A stretch of 64,000 nucleotides of DNA from positions 1,984,001 through 2,048,000 of the forward strand of contig CAJGZL010000001.1 in NCBI GenBank assembly GCA_904846145.1, read 5' to 3'. This DNA comes from Psychrobacter immobilis (lineage in GTDB: Bacteria; Pseudomonadota; Gammaproteobacteria; Pseudomonadales; Moraxellaceae). Below are positions 9,833 through 19,464 of this stretch, one piece after another (the stretch's first letter is position 1; each line of letters opens with the position of its first letter). The translations under genes were made by a program, and so were the position numbers. The notes under the pieces were generated by a model. The model was given only the letters and a program-made list of their open reading frames with translations, was not told where the DNA came from and searched no databases.

Positions 9833-10657
9833 TTCATCTTACAATGAACGAGAGTACACGCTAGATAGAGCATTGACTTAAAATTACGAGCTAACTTCTC
9901 ATAGCGAGTAGCGATACTACGAAAGTGCTTAAGCCTTGCAAACATATTTTCAACAAGATGACGCAGTTTGTACAAATAGCTATCAAACTCTGGATTAGGC
10001 GCTTTAGCATTGCTTCTTTTAGGGATTATAGGGATCATGTCATGCATGTAAGCTTTATCCCCAACATCGCTTGAAAGTCCCTTAGCCCTTATCAGCGATA
10101 AAGTAATCAGCTTGTCAATCATGTCAATCAATTCACCTGCGAACGACTGTCGTGGACGTCACCCCCAGTGATTTTAAATTGTGAGCGGATATCCATCATC
10201 ACAGGATAGATGTATCTTTGTAGTTGCGCCGCCACGGCTTCGTCCAGTGCTCTATCTTCTTACGCCGAGCTCCACTTGCATGCTGGTGACGGCGAACATA
10301 GCTTCCGTCTGTGAATACCCATTCCGTATCAATTTCTTTGCGTAAGCTAAAAAAAAATTCTCCCATAAGCCAGTTTTCGACCATCGATTAAAAGCGACTA
10401 TAAGCTGTTTCCAAGAACACAATTCTTTAGGTATGTCACGCCGAGGCGCCCCTGTGCGTAGTTTCCACAGTATGGCTTCATGATCTCTCGACTGTTTTGA
10501 GTTTGATAGCAGCCGTACTTTATCATCGTCGATTGCAATTGATCCCAAGGTGTATCTGTTAATGCTTTTCTTGCCATAACTTGTATTTCTCGCATCGACT
10601 CAGTAGATGCGGTATTGTAACTATTATTTATGCCTTATCCAATTGAAGACACGCCCT
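9819..10657 (-). mobile_element. IS5-family insertion sequence (decayed), 839 bp
   Basis: Perfect 16-bp terminal inverted repeats GGGCGTGTCTTCAATT are flanked by TA on both sides (9817-9818 and 10658-10659), consistent with a TA target duplication. The interior encodes a transposase of the IS5 family, apparently the IS427 group, broken by several frameshifts. The element sits inside the OLD-family gene of the polA island and in the same orientation. Confidence 0.85.
9829..10577 (-). pseudogene. IS5-family transposase, frameshifted
   Basis: Transposase pieces appear in successive frames. The N-terminus is MARKALTDTPWDQLQ from 10577. The helix-turn-helix region contains ILWKLRTGAPRRDIP, followed by WVFTDGSYVRRHQHA, then TGGDVHDSRSQV near 10150. 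The C-terminal part is IPKRSNAKAP...NMFARLKHFRSIATRYEKLARNF (10131-9829). At least three frame changes are needed to join them. One lies near a run of nine A's (10349-10357 on the plus strand), where IS427-group elements may use programmed frameshifting. The others indicate decay. Confidence 0.8.
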
Positions 10658-11758
10658 AGTAAGCGTATCAATAATTTGCTGTTTTTCACTATCTATAACC
10701 TCGGTAATATCCACTTCACTTTTAGAGAGCATAATAATATGCTTGTTCTCAAAGCAATGAGTAAGAGTAGGCGAGTGAGTGGTTAAAATATTTTCTCTGT
10801 TGCTATACTGAGTCAATAAGTGTTGTAAGTTAGCTTTTCTTGAAATATGTATATGTGAGTCTGGCTCATCTAGCAGTATCAAAGAGCTTTCATCTGCAAC
10901 AACCTCTAGAATTAGCTTGATTAAAATTAGCTTTTTTTCACCTTCACTTAAACTTGAAGTTGTCAGATTATTATTAAAATTAAACTCTATATCAGTGATT
11001 AGCTTATCTTCTTTTGACATTGCTACCAATGATAAGTAATTAAAAAAATCCTTGCCATTTGTTATATGACTTAATCTTGATTTCAGCTCAGAAAGGGTTA
11101 TTTCTATTTCTTTTGCAGAGTTTGGGTTTATGGCTTTAACAAACTCAACTGCAATATTCTTTCCCCAACTAGTTGTTTTAGCAGTATCAAACTTAAACTT
11201 GATGTAGTTAACTTTACTAATGCTTAGTTCATTTTGGCAGAAATCTCTTAAATCTGTAAAGCTATCAAAATCATAAAAATGAAAGGTAAGTAGAGCAATA
11301 TTCCAATAATACTTGTTGATAAATAGCAGAGGTTGGCTTGGTATGCTTTTACTCGTGATAATAGCATCAATATATTTTTTGTAGAAATGTTCGTAGTAAC
11401 CATTCCATAATCGAGACTCTTCTCCGCTATAACAAGATACAACCTGACTTGGCAAATATTCGTCTTTTATGTTATCGGATATGCCGTTCACTATAGTTTG
11501 ATATTTGCTAGAGTTACGGTCAAACTCAATTTCCACATTATTGCCATTGACTGAATATTTTATGCTATATGAAAATATTGGACTTTGAGATTTGTCAAAC
11601 AGTCCAGCGAAAATAGAGCTGACAGCCTCAAGTATATTGCTTTTACCCGTACCGTTATTCCCAATTAAGACGCTTAATCCCTCTTTTAAGCTAAAATCAA
11701 TTTTGAGATTATCAAGGTTTTTAAAAGGACTTTTTATGTATAGCTCTTGGAGTCTCAT
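10628..11758 (-). pseudogene. N-terminal ATPase part of an OLD-family nuclease, truncated by an IS
   Basis: An intact ABC-type ATPase domain is visible: Walker A GNNGTGKS (residues 33-40), signature LSEGEK near residue 268, Walker B LILLDEPDSHIH near 293, and an H-loop TTHSPT. The last nine residues (RACLQLDKA) and the stop are encoded by the IS. Removing the IS and one TA joins residue 367 (...IIDTLT) in frame to NGIWSYQDQN of the TOPRIM fragment, giving 564 codons, close to the size of GajA-type nucleases. Its start overlaps the hsdS stop by four bases, so it was the third gene of the restriction operon. Confidence 0.85.
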
Positions 11759-13113
11759 ACCGTAAATATTTCCTTCTCAAAGTCGATAATGGCGTCTTGA
11801 CGGTTTTGCTGGGCTTGCTCTTTAAGGTGCTTTATCTGCTGTTTCAACGCTGATATGTGATTTGCTATTTCTTGCTGAATGGGTAGCGGCGGTAAAGGAA
11901 ACACTATTTTTCTTAAATTTGATATACCTAACTCAGTCTGTTTCGTTGTTTGTGCAGATTTGAAGTCATTAACTTGACTTTGTCCATATACACTATTGAA
12001 TAGGTAAGTATAAAACTCAGCATCTAATTGTAATTTGTTAGCTCTCAATAAGAGAAGATGACTGTCAAACATTAACCCTTCATGATTTTTTGAAATATAA
12101 GTCGATCGCCCGATAGTGCCTTCACCTGTAGAATTTACTAGGACATCACCTTCTTTTGTAAAAAAAGTGGAGTCAACTTTTTTAAACCAATCATCTGATA
12201 CGGATTTAGTGAAAGTTAAATCTAATTCATTCCATCTGTTGCATTTTTGATTTAATATTCTATGTGTTCCATTACCATACTTTGGGCTTTTTCCTCTTGA
12301 AATAAAATCTGCTAGTAGGTTATCTTTTACAATAGAAGTGGTTTTATAAGTTTTAGACCTGTATTTATCGATATCTCTATTATTAGTACTCCAATTTTCG
12401 ATATCTACGTAATTTAAAAGTCTCAATCCTTTATTTTTTTCAAGCTCCTCGAATTTATCAACGCCTAACTGCTCAAACAAATATTCTTCAATACTATGCT
12501 CAAGTATTGAAGTCTGCGCCTCTTGTTGTTCAGCTTGTGCTATCTTTTGATTGTAATTGTCAATAAGACGGTTTTGCTCATCTAAGGTAGGAAGAGGAAT
12601 TTTTTGTTCTAAAAATAAATCAATATCAATTCTTTGTCTGTTAGTCGTACCACTACTACAGCTTTGAGCAAACTGAATAAACTGAGGAGTCGTTGCTATC
12701 AACACCAAAAATTGAGCATTCACTCGTTTTGAATCGATATTGAATAATGGAAAGTCATTCGTTACTATTGCGTTTTTTAGTTGCTCAGGAATAATACCAA
12801 AAGCGCCATTTCGAGCGTCAATTTTGCTAAAAACGAATTGGCCTACTTGAGCAAGATATTGATTTTTTGTACCGATATTTATACCTTTTTCAGTATCACG
12901 CAGGCGCACGCCACCATTATTGATTTTAATGGTTACACGTTTATAGGTTTGATCATCTTCTAACGTGATTGCCGTTTTATTACGCGTTAGAAAGTCGCCA
13001 ATATGCGCCAAATTGTATCTATCGTTATATGAAAACTTGTTTTGCAGTAGGTATTGCACACTCCAATTAGGCAAACTAGCAAAAGAGGTGCTTTGTAGTA
13101 ACGTATCACTCAT
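11755..13113 (-). CDS. hsdS: Restriction-modification specificity subunit HsdS
   Basis: This 452-residue subunit has two target-recognition half-repeats, each followed by a conserved helical spacer. The first ends at IPLPTLDEQNRLIDNYNQKI and the second at FPLPPLPIQQEIANHISALKQQIKHLKEQ. Each half reads one part of a bipartite DNA target. It overlaps the upstream nuclease-methylase gene by eight bases and the downstream ATPase gene by four, so all three are translated from one message. The recognition sequence cannot be predicted from the protein alone. Confidence 0.88.
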   Translation of the reverse strand: MSDTLLQSTSFASLPNWSVQYLLQNKFSYNDRYNLAHIGDFLTRNKTAITLEDDQTYKRVTIKINNGGVRLRDTEKGINIGTKNQYLAQVGQFVFSKIDARNGAFGIIPEQLKNAIVTNDFPLFNIDSKRVNAQFLVLIATTPQFIQFAQSCSSGTTNRQRIDIDLFLEQKIPLPTLDEQNRLIDNYNQKIAQAEQQEAQTSILEHSIEEYLFEQLGVDKFEELEKNKGLRLLNYVDIENWSTNNRDIDKYRSKTYKTTSIVKDNLLADFISRGKSPKYGNGTHRILNQKCNRWNELDLTFTKSVSDDWFKKVDSTFFTKEGDVLVNSTGEGTIGRSTYISKNHEGLMFDSHLLLLRANKLQLDAEFYTYLFNSVYGQSQVNDFKSAQTTKQTELGISNLRKIVFPLPPLPIQQEIANHISALKQQIKHLKEQAQQNRQDAIIDFEKEIFTV

Positions 13114-15439
13114 AGAATATTACCGCCTTTTTATCTTCTGACGTTAAATCTATACGCAACAACTCTTCATCCTCTAATTTATAATCATATTGACAGGCTT
13201 TTTCCTGCCATAGTGCGTTGTCTTTTCTATATGACGCAAACTCAATAGCTAGCGGTTTAAGCTCATTATCTATCTCTGCACCAGTCGTGCTAATGCCTGC
13301 CTTCTCAACTTCCGCTATCGGTATTTGATAATCGAATTTTTGCTTCACTTGTGCTTTTATCTCATCAGCTATTTTGTCATTTAACGATTTTAATTTTTTA
13401 CGCAGCTCTTTCTTCTCTGCCGCTGACGGCGCACCTTCATCTTTGGCTTTTTTCTTTAACGCTTCATTAATAGGGTTAACTTGGTTAGCATACTTAGCAG
13501 TGATATCTTTTTTAGCTTGTTTGGTGAAGTCTTGCCATTGCTGAGCTTCTTCATCAGTGAACTTTTTGAAAAACAATAAGCTTGGTTTGACCGTTGCACC
13601 ACTGGCAATGAACACATCTTGCGGTATAGAAGTGATCAGAATAATTTTAGCTTTGCTTTCGAAATAATCGCGCACATTTTGACCTTTAGGGTTATTGAGT
13701 ACACCTTCAGGCAAGACGATACCCATACGTCCGCCTGGCTTTAGCAGCTTGATACAGCGCTCTACAAACAGTACCTCCGTTAGCGTACTCATTTTACCAG
13801 TGTCATATAGGTTAAGTAGGGGTTCTCCAATATTATCATTGATTTGTTTTAGAGCCGTTAAATAGTCACTACCATAACGCTCCGTATATTTTGCGATACG
13901 TTGTATATCTGTATATTTATCAGCTTCAGTAATCTTAAGAGTTTTTTCAACTCGTGAACCAAAAGGAGGGTTGGTTAAGATGACATCGAATCGGTTTTCG
14001 AAGATACCATTCACATTAAGTAAGCCATCATTGTGATGAACACCACCATGACCATCTCCATGCATAATCATATTCATCTTAGCCGTTCGACTCATGCGCG
14101 GATTGGCATCAGTGCCAAAGACACAATCATGAGAGAGCACCTTTAATCGGCTTTTTTTATTCCCTATATTGAGTTCGGTATTTAACTGATTAAAATAGTG
14201 ATTGACCTGTGCCTCAACATCGCTTTTTTTCTCTTCTGTTGCTTGCTCAAAATCGTCATCAAAAAACGCTTTTTTCAATTTTTCCTTTTTTTGATGAATG
14301 TCATTTTCTATCTGTGAGCGCACATACTCAAATGCTTTAATAAGAAATCCACCCGAGCCACAGCACGGATCGCACATGACTTCGCCTTCTTGCGGATCAA
14401 GCACATCTACCATAAAGTCTACGACCGTTCTAGGCGTAAAAAACTGTCCCAGCTCACCACGGAACGTACGACCTAAAAACTGCTCAAAAGCGATGCCTTT
14501 TACATCGTCTGACGTGTTAGACAAGTTATAGGTTTCAAGCTCCTCAATAATTTCTTCAAAGCTATTTTCTTTGATACGTATATCTTCATTATCGGTAAAC
14601 AAGTCATCGTTTTGAAATCCCTCCTTAGTTTTATCAAATAGATATTGATAATAAGGTTTTATGACCGTATCCACCTTACCTTTCTCTGTCTCTTGTTCTA
14701 ACTTTTTCTTATCTTTTAAAACATTCTCTTTCTTTAAAAAATAAGAAACTTTATCTCTTTCATATCTTTTTTTTGTAAATATTGGAGGTCTAAGGTTACT
14801 ACGCTCATAGCGAATTTTAATAAATAAAATTTTACTAATTTCGTCAAAGGCTGCTTCAGGTGATAGTTTGTCATTATTTCGAATAATATTATGACATTTT
14901 AAAAGCTTTTTTGAGAACGCTTCACGAGTAAAATCTGTAGTTTGATTTAAAAAACTTTCTATTTTCTTATTGTTCGTAGTAGATTGAACATCAGGAATAT
15001 CAACTATCTGCTGAAGAAGCTTAGGAGACTTATCTTTTACCACTGCAAAAATTCGAGTCTCTTTTAAGTTAGAAGTGACGAAGAAATCAGCTTCTGACAA
15101 TGAGACATAGTTTTTACCTTGGAAGTAATCCTCTTCACGAATCGTAATATTTTCTGCTTTACATTCGACAACGATAATAGGGCTTTTATTTTCAGATTTT
15201 TCTTCAGCTGACTTCCAAATTAGAATATCAGCAGATGCACGGCCTTGACCGCGTTGAGCGTTGCCAATACTGACCCCTTGAGCCATTTGCTCAAGCCTAA
15301 AACCATAGCTTTCGACTAACTTGCAAATATACTCTTGTCTAACACTCTCTTCTGGCGTGTTTAATAACCACTTATTTTTTAGAGGAGCAAATATTTGACT
15401 TTTACCATCTTTAAACTGAACTTCCATAATGTTACTCAT
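13106..15439 (-). CDS. Fused restriction nuclease and N6-adenine methylase (BcgI-like RM subunit)
   Basis: This 777-residue protein joins an HsdR_N-type nuclease domain to an HsdM-type methylase. The N-terminal 150 residues contain a PD-(D/E)xK core: Asp71 in ASADILIW and Glu92-x-Lys94 in IIVVECKAE. The methylase part has motif I DPCCGSGGF near residue 356 and NPPF near 488. A long charged C-terminal segment follows. No DEAD-box translocase is present in this gene or elsewhere in the island, so this is not a classical type I system. A nuclease-methylase chain plus a separate S subunit is the architecture of BcgI (type IIB). The start lies 48 bases from the polA stop, in the same direction. 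Confidence 0.82.
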   Translation of the reverse strand: MSNIMEVQFKDGKSQIFAPLKNKWLLNTPEESVRQEYICKLVESYGFRLEQMAQGVSIGNAQRGQGRASADILIWKSAEEKSENKSPIIVVECKAENITIREEDYFQGKNYVSLSEADFFVTSNLKETRIFAVVKDKSPKLLQQIVDIPDVQSTTNNKKIESFLNQTTDFTREAFSKKLLKCHNIIRNNDKLSPEAAFDEISKILFIKIRYERSNLRPPIFTKKRYERDKVSYFLKKENVLKDKKKLEQETEKGKVDTVIKPYYQYLFDKTKEGFQNDDLFTDNEDIRIKENSFEEIIEELETYNLSNTSDDVKGIAFEQFLGRTFRGELGQFFTPRTVVDFMVDVLDPQEGEVMCDPCCGSGGFLIKAFEYVRSQIENDIHQKKEKLKKAFFDDDFEQATEEKKSDVEAQVNHYFNQLNTELNIGNKKSRLKVLSHDCVFGTDANPRMSRTAKMNMIMHGDGHGGVHHNDGLLNVNGIFENRFDVILTNPPFGSRVEKTLKITEADKYTDIQRIAKYTERYGSDYLTALKQINDNIGEPLLNLYDTGKMSTLTEVLFVERCIKLLKPGGRMGIVLPEGVLNNPKGQNVRDYFESKAKIILITSIPQDVFIASGATVKPSLLFFKKFTDEEAQQWQDFTKQAKKDITAKYANQVNPINEALKKKAKDEGAPSAAEKKELRKKLKSLNDKIADEIKAQVKQKFDYQIPIAEVEKAGISTTGAEIDNELKPLAIEFASYRKDNALWQEKACQYDYKLEDEELLRIDLTSEDKKAVIFYE

Positions 15440-15487
15440 ATAAATATAGTTCTAAAAAATAAACAACTCTCTATCTTAACACAACCC

Positions 15488-15571
15488 TTAATGCGCCTCA
15501 TCCCAATTAGCACCACTATCGGTCTCAACCAATAACGGCACGGCAAAGTCTACCTCCCAGCCCATATCTTT
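15488..15571 (-). repeat. Right border repeat of the island (intact polA 3' end)
   Basis: This is the last 27 codons and stop of the functional polA. It is the direct-repeat partner of 9112-9195, with 79 of 84 bases identical. It marks the island edge; the island begins immediately after the polA stop codon. Confidence 0.85.
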
Positions 15572-18466
15572 TGCGGTCTCTGACAAGACATTTTGCATAG
15601 CGTCCTTAATTAATTGACTGATCTCAGCCGCTTTATCGATATCGACTTCAAACACGAGTTCGTCATGCACTTGCAACAGCATTTTAGCTTGATCTTTAGG
15701 GAGTACTTTATCTACCGCTATCATGGCAAGCTTAATCAGATCAGCGGCTGAGCCTTGCAGTGGCGCGTTGATAGCCGCACGTTCAGCGCCTCGGCGTACC
15801 ATCTGATTGCTATGAGTGATATCAGGGGTATAAAGCTTGCGCCCTAATATAGTTTCGATATAGCCGCGCTCATGAGCGCTGGCGCGAGTATCTATCATGT
15901 ATTGCTTGACGCTTGGATAGCGCTCAAAATACATATCGATATAGTCCTGTGCTTCACCGCGGCTCATCTCAAGCTGCTTAGCCAGTCCAAAAGCGCTCAT
16001 GCCATATAACAGACCAAAGTTAATGGCTTTGGCATTACGGCGCTCGGTCGCACTGACTTCATCGACCGCTTTGCTTAATACTTCAGCAGCCGTTGCGCTA
16101 TGAATATCTAACCCTTCGTTAAAGGCACGGGTTAAGTTGGCATCCCCTGAAAAATGCGCCATCAGTCGTAGCTCAATTTGTGAATAATCCGCTGCTAATA
16201 GCACACGGCCTTCTGGCGCGATAAAAGCTTGACGGATCAGACGACCTGTCGCCGTACGGATAGGGATATTTTGTAAGTTAGGATCAGTGGATGACAAGCG
16301 ACCTGTACTCGTTAAGGCTTGATGATAGCTAGTATGTACGCGATCCGTTTCACTATCGGCAACCGCATCTAGCGCATCGGTATAGGTGCTCTTAAGCTTA
16401 GATAAGCTACGATACTCCAGCACGATATCAACCAGCGGATGATCAACCTTTGATAATACGGCTTCACCTGTTGAGTACTGCCCCGATTTAGTCTTTTTGC
16501 CACCAGGGACACCGAGCTTATCAAATAACATCTCGCCTAATTGTTTGGGCGAACCGAGATTAAATTCTTCGCCAGCGACTTCATAAGCTTGCGCTTCAAG
16601 TGCAATAATCTCTTCATCAAAACGCTTGGATAGCTCGTTTAAAAAGGGGCGCTTAATTAAAATGCCGTGTGCCTCCATCTGGCAGAGGATTTGGGCGACT
16701 GGAATCTCTAACTCGTGTAGCAATTTAACGTTATTAGCGTCATCAATGAGCTTTTCATTAAAGACGTCAAATAGCTGATAAGTAATATCGGCATCCTCAC
16801 AAGCGTAGTCGCTGGCGATATCAATGGCGACTTGATCGAAGCTGACTTGTTTCGCGCCTTTGCCAGCGACGTCTTCATAGCTGATGGTTTGGGTTTGCAG
16901 ATAGTGCCGCGCTAGATCATCCATACCGTGGCGGGTAATAGCTGCATTGATGACATAGCTGGCGAGCATAGTATCCATCGCCCAGTTGTTTTTTGAATGC
17001 TCGGCATTGCTATGAATGCTACCAATCAGATCAATATCATAATGACTTAAGATATGCGCGTCATACTTTAGATGTTGACCGATCTTGCCGATATCGGCAT
17101 TTTCCAAAATCGGCTTTAATCGCGCAAGTACCGTATCACGATCCAGCTGCTTAGCTATTAATTCATCACCTTCTAAGCTATGGGTGAACGGGATATAATA
17201 AGCTTCGTGTGCTTGTAGGGCAAAAGATAAGCCGACGATTTCAGCTTGACGCCAATAGATGCTCGTAGTCTCAGTGTCGATGACGAAATGCGTCGCGGCC
17301 TCTAATTGTGCCACTAAGCTATCAAAAGCTGGCATGTCCAATACGGTGTGCCAAGCTTTAACCTGAGATTTGCTACTTTTAATATTTTCAATCTTAGTCG
17401 ATTGCATCGCTTTGGCGACTTGCGCTTGCGATTCAGTGCTGGCTTGGCTATTGGCAACACTACCCGCACCATTATTGGCGGGGTGGTTGGGATGATCTAA
17501 CGAGGCCAGCTCGTTTTTGAACTCAAGCTCAGTGTACAAAGCGCGTAATTCGTCGATATGAGCGCTCGGGTCGGTATTGATACGCAGGTCTTCCCAGTCC
17601 TGCCCAATATCCAAGTCCGTCACGATAGTTGCCAGCTGCGCGTTAAGTGGAATCTCATCCGCGTGTTCGATTAAGCCTTTTGCACCGCGCCCTTTTATAT
17701 AGCCGATGTTTTTGAGCATGTTATCGATATCGCCATACTCATTGAGCAGATCCTTGGCGGTCTTTTTACCGATACCAGGCACGCCTTTGATACCATCAGA
17801 GGAGTCACCCATCAAGGTTAGGTAGTCGATCATTTGCTTAGGCTCGATACCCAGCTTGTCTATCACCCCTTGAGTATCGGTGATCTTACCCGTGAAGCTA
17901 TCCTCAAGTATCACCGCGTCATTGACCAGCTGCATCATGTCTTTATCACCCGTCGAGATGACCACGTGATGACCTTGTTCAACCGCGCGATAAGTTAGTG
18001 TGCCGATAATATCGTCGGCCTCAGCGCCCTCAATACGCAGTAGCGGAATACCTAAAGCCGTCACCAAGCGATGAATAAACGGAATCTGCTGCACCAGCTC
18101 GATATCCATCGGCGGGCGTGCGGCTTTATAATCTGTCGATAACTGATGACGAAAAGTAGGAGACTTGGTGTCAAAAGTCACCGCCATATGGGTAGGATGA
18201 TAGCGGCGCATTAATTTTAATAGCGCATTTAACGTACCGCGAATGGCGTTGGTATGCTGACCTTGCGTGGTCATCATTTCTGGCAGCGCATGAAAGGTGC
18301 GAAATAGATAATAAGAGCCATCGACTAAGATAAATGGCGGCTTGTCTTTATCTACTTGACTGGTATCCATAGTCGCCACATTGGGCATCGTCGCAAAGCT
18401 TGGCAAAGTATTCGGATCAACAGGTGAGTGTGAGTTATGGTCACTGTCTTTGATAGGGTCACTCAT
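15488..18466 (-). CDS. polA: DNA polymerase I
   Basis: This 992-residue repair and Okazaki-fragment polymerase has three domains. The 5'-3' exonuclease starts at FILVDGSYYLFRTFHALP and contains EADDIIGTL. The 3'-5' proofreading domain keeps the acidic pair in FVIDTETTS. The polymerase domain has motif A DYSQIELRLMAHF, motif B RRNAKAINFGLLYG and motif C LLQVHDELVFEV. All catalytic residues appear present. A low-complexity linker around residues 330-370 (SVANSQASTESQAQVAKA) joins the first two domains. The last 84 bases are duplicated at 9112 and probably came with the island. Confidence 0.97.
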   Translation of the reverse strand: MSDPIKDSDHNSHSPVDPNTLPSFATMPNVATMDTSQVDKDKPPFILVDGSYYLFRTFHALPEMMTTQGQHTNAIRGTLNALLKLMRRYHPTHMAVTFDTKSPTFRHQLSTDYKAARPPMDIELVQQIPFIHRLVTALGIPLLRIEGAEADDIIGTLTYRAVEQGHHVVISTGDKDMMQLVNDAVILEDSFTGKITDTQGVIDKLGIEPKQMIDYLTLMGDSSDGIKGVPGIGKKTAKDLLNEYGDIDNMLKNIGYIKGRGAKGLIEHADEIPLNAQLATIVTDLDIGQDWEDLRINTDPSAHIDELRALYTELEFKNELASLDHPNHPANNGAGSVANSQASTESQAQVAKAMQSTKIENIKSSKSQVKAWHTVLDMPAFDSLVAQLEAATHFVIDTETTSIYWRQAEIVGLSFALQAHEAYYIPFTHSLEGDELIAKQLDRDTVLARLKPILENADIGKIGQHLKYDAHILSHYDIDLIGSIHSNAEHSKNNWAMDTMLASYVINAAITRHGMDDLARHYLQTQTISYEDVAGKGAKQVSFDQVAIDIASDYACEDADITYQLFDVFNEKLIDDANNVKLLHELEIPVAQILCQMEAHGILIKRPFLNELSKRFDEEIIALEAQAYEVAGEEFNLGSPKQLGEMLFDKLGVPGGKKTKSGQYSTGEAVLSKVDHPLVDIVLEYRSLSKLKSTYTDALDAVADSETDRVHTSYHQALTSTGRLSSTDPNLQNIPIRTATGRLIRQAFIAPEGRVLLAADYSQIELRLMAHFSGDANLTRAFNEGLDIHSATAAEVLSKAVDEVSATERRNAKAINFGLLYGMSAFGLAKQLEMSRGEAQDYIDMYFERYPSVKQYMIDTRASAHERGYIETILGRKLYTPDITHSNQMVRRGAERAAINAPLQGSAADLIKLAMIAVDKVLPKDQAKMLLQVHDELVFEVDIDKAAEISQLIKDAMQNVLSETAKDMGWEVDFAVPLLVETDSGANWDEAH

Positions 18467-18840
18467 AAAAGGTCACTTATAGTTTAGGCAAGAATCTGGT
18501 TTATGTAAGACTGGTATAGGCAAAAAATTACTTCTATTATAACGATAAAATCAGTGCTTGCCGAACGGCTTGTGCGTTACGATGTGTACGCGTCGTTAAT
18601 TCGATATGATAGTCAATGCTAAACAAGATTTTCATAATTAGAACATGAAACTGATATAATTTTTACTTGCTTGCTGTGCCTGCGCAGCTCAATGCTACGC
18701 AAAGTTTATACCAGTCTCACTATATAGTTCATATTGAGTAGACTAGCTAAATAATTCAGACATAAAAAAAGAACCCAGTGCTGACTGAATTCTCTTAGTT
18801 ATACTATCAATTGTGACACTATAATTGTAGAACTGTCTTG
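18467..18840. other. Intergenic region between ohr and polA
   Basis: About 370 AT-rich bases separate the polA start from the end of the Ohr gene. I find no gene or convincing hairpin terminator. The polA promoter should lie here. Confidence 0.4.
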
Positions 18841-19254
18841 TTACTTGACCTCAGAAGTCACTTCGATGTCGATATTGCCTTTAGTGGCTTTTGAATAAGG
18901 ACAGACATCGTTAGCTTTTTCGACTAGCTTTTGGAAGTCATCGCTTGAGATATCAGTACTGTCGGCAGTCACATGGATTTTTACTGCTAGTTTGTACTCA
19001 TGATCGCCGCCTTGCATCAAGTCGACGGTAGTCTCTGTGGTTGAACCAAAACTAGCGCTTTCCATCTTTTTGACCACACCTAAGGCACTGTCAAAACAAG
19101 CGGCATAACCCATCGCTAATAATTGCTCGGGATTGTTACCCTCTACATTACCGCCTGGAGGTGCCATTTTTACTGTTAAATCACTGTCGCTTAGTGAAGC
19201 ATTACCTGTACGACCGCCAGTAACGGTAGCTTTGGTTGAATATAATGATTTCAT
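18841..19254 (-). CDS. ohr: Organic hydroperoxide resistance protein (Ohr/OsmC family)
   Basis: This 137-residue thiol peroxidase reduces organic hydroperoxides. The two redox cysteines are Cys53 (AACFDSAL) and Cys118 in the Ohr signature VCPYSKAT. The N-terminal YSTKATVTGGRTG is also typical. I chose ATG 19254 because AAAGGACA precedes it and it matches family length. An upstream ATG in the same frame would add 22 unlikely residues. Ohr is often controlled by OhrR, but no regulator gene is adjacent. Confidence 0.93.
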   Translation of the reverse strand: MKSLYSTKATVTGGRTGNASLSDSDLTVKMAPPGGNVEGNNPEQLLAMGYAACFDSALGVVKKMESASFGSTTETTVDLMQGGDHEYKLAVKIHVTADSTDISSDDFQKLVEKANDVCPYSKATKGNIDIEVTSEVK

Positions 19255-19464
19255 AAAATGTCCTTTTTTGAATGAACGTAAATATATTAATGAATAATAA
19301 TTAAATGACTCAGCCAGCATAACAAACCTTGATGCTGACTTTATATAAGCGGAGTAAATCTATGCTAGTGATTTGTAAGTGTCGCATGGGCTTTGAATCA
19401 ATTAAGACGGAAGATATCATGAGTACAAGCTGTCTATATAAACCTTAGACCTAGTAAGGTAAAA

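Larger units (their letters stand above)
9196..15487. mobile_element. 6.3-kb defence island inserted at the 3' end of polA
   Basis: The island lies between two direct 84-bp copies of the polA 3' end. Reading leftward it carries a nuclease-methylase gene, hsdS, and an OLD-family nuclease gene interrupted by an IS. The border copies differ only at synonymous sites, so they come from two functional polA lineages. This fits integration that replaces and restores the gene end, or transfer by homologous recombination. There is no integrase or recombinase gene inside, so the mobilising enzyme, if any, acts in trans or has been lost. Confidence 0.75.

Noticed and set aside
9196..15487. Prophage or integrase-bearing genomic island
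   Set aside because: No integrase, phage structural or replication gene is present between the polA repeats. Only the border structure supports mobility.
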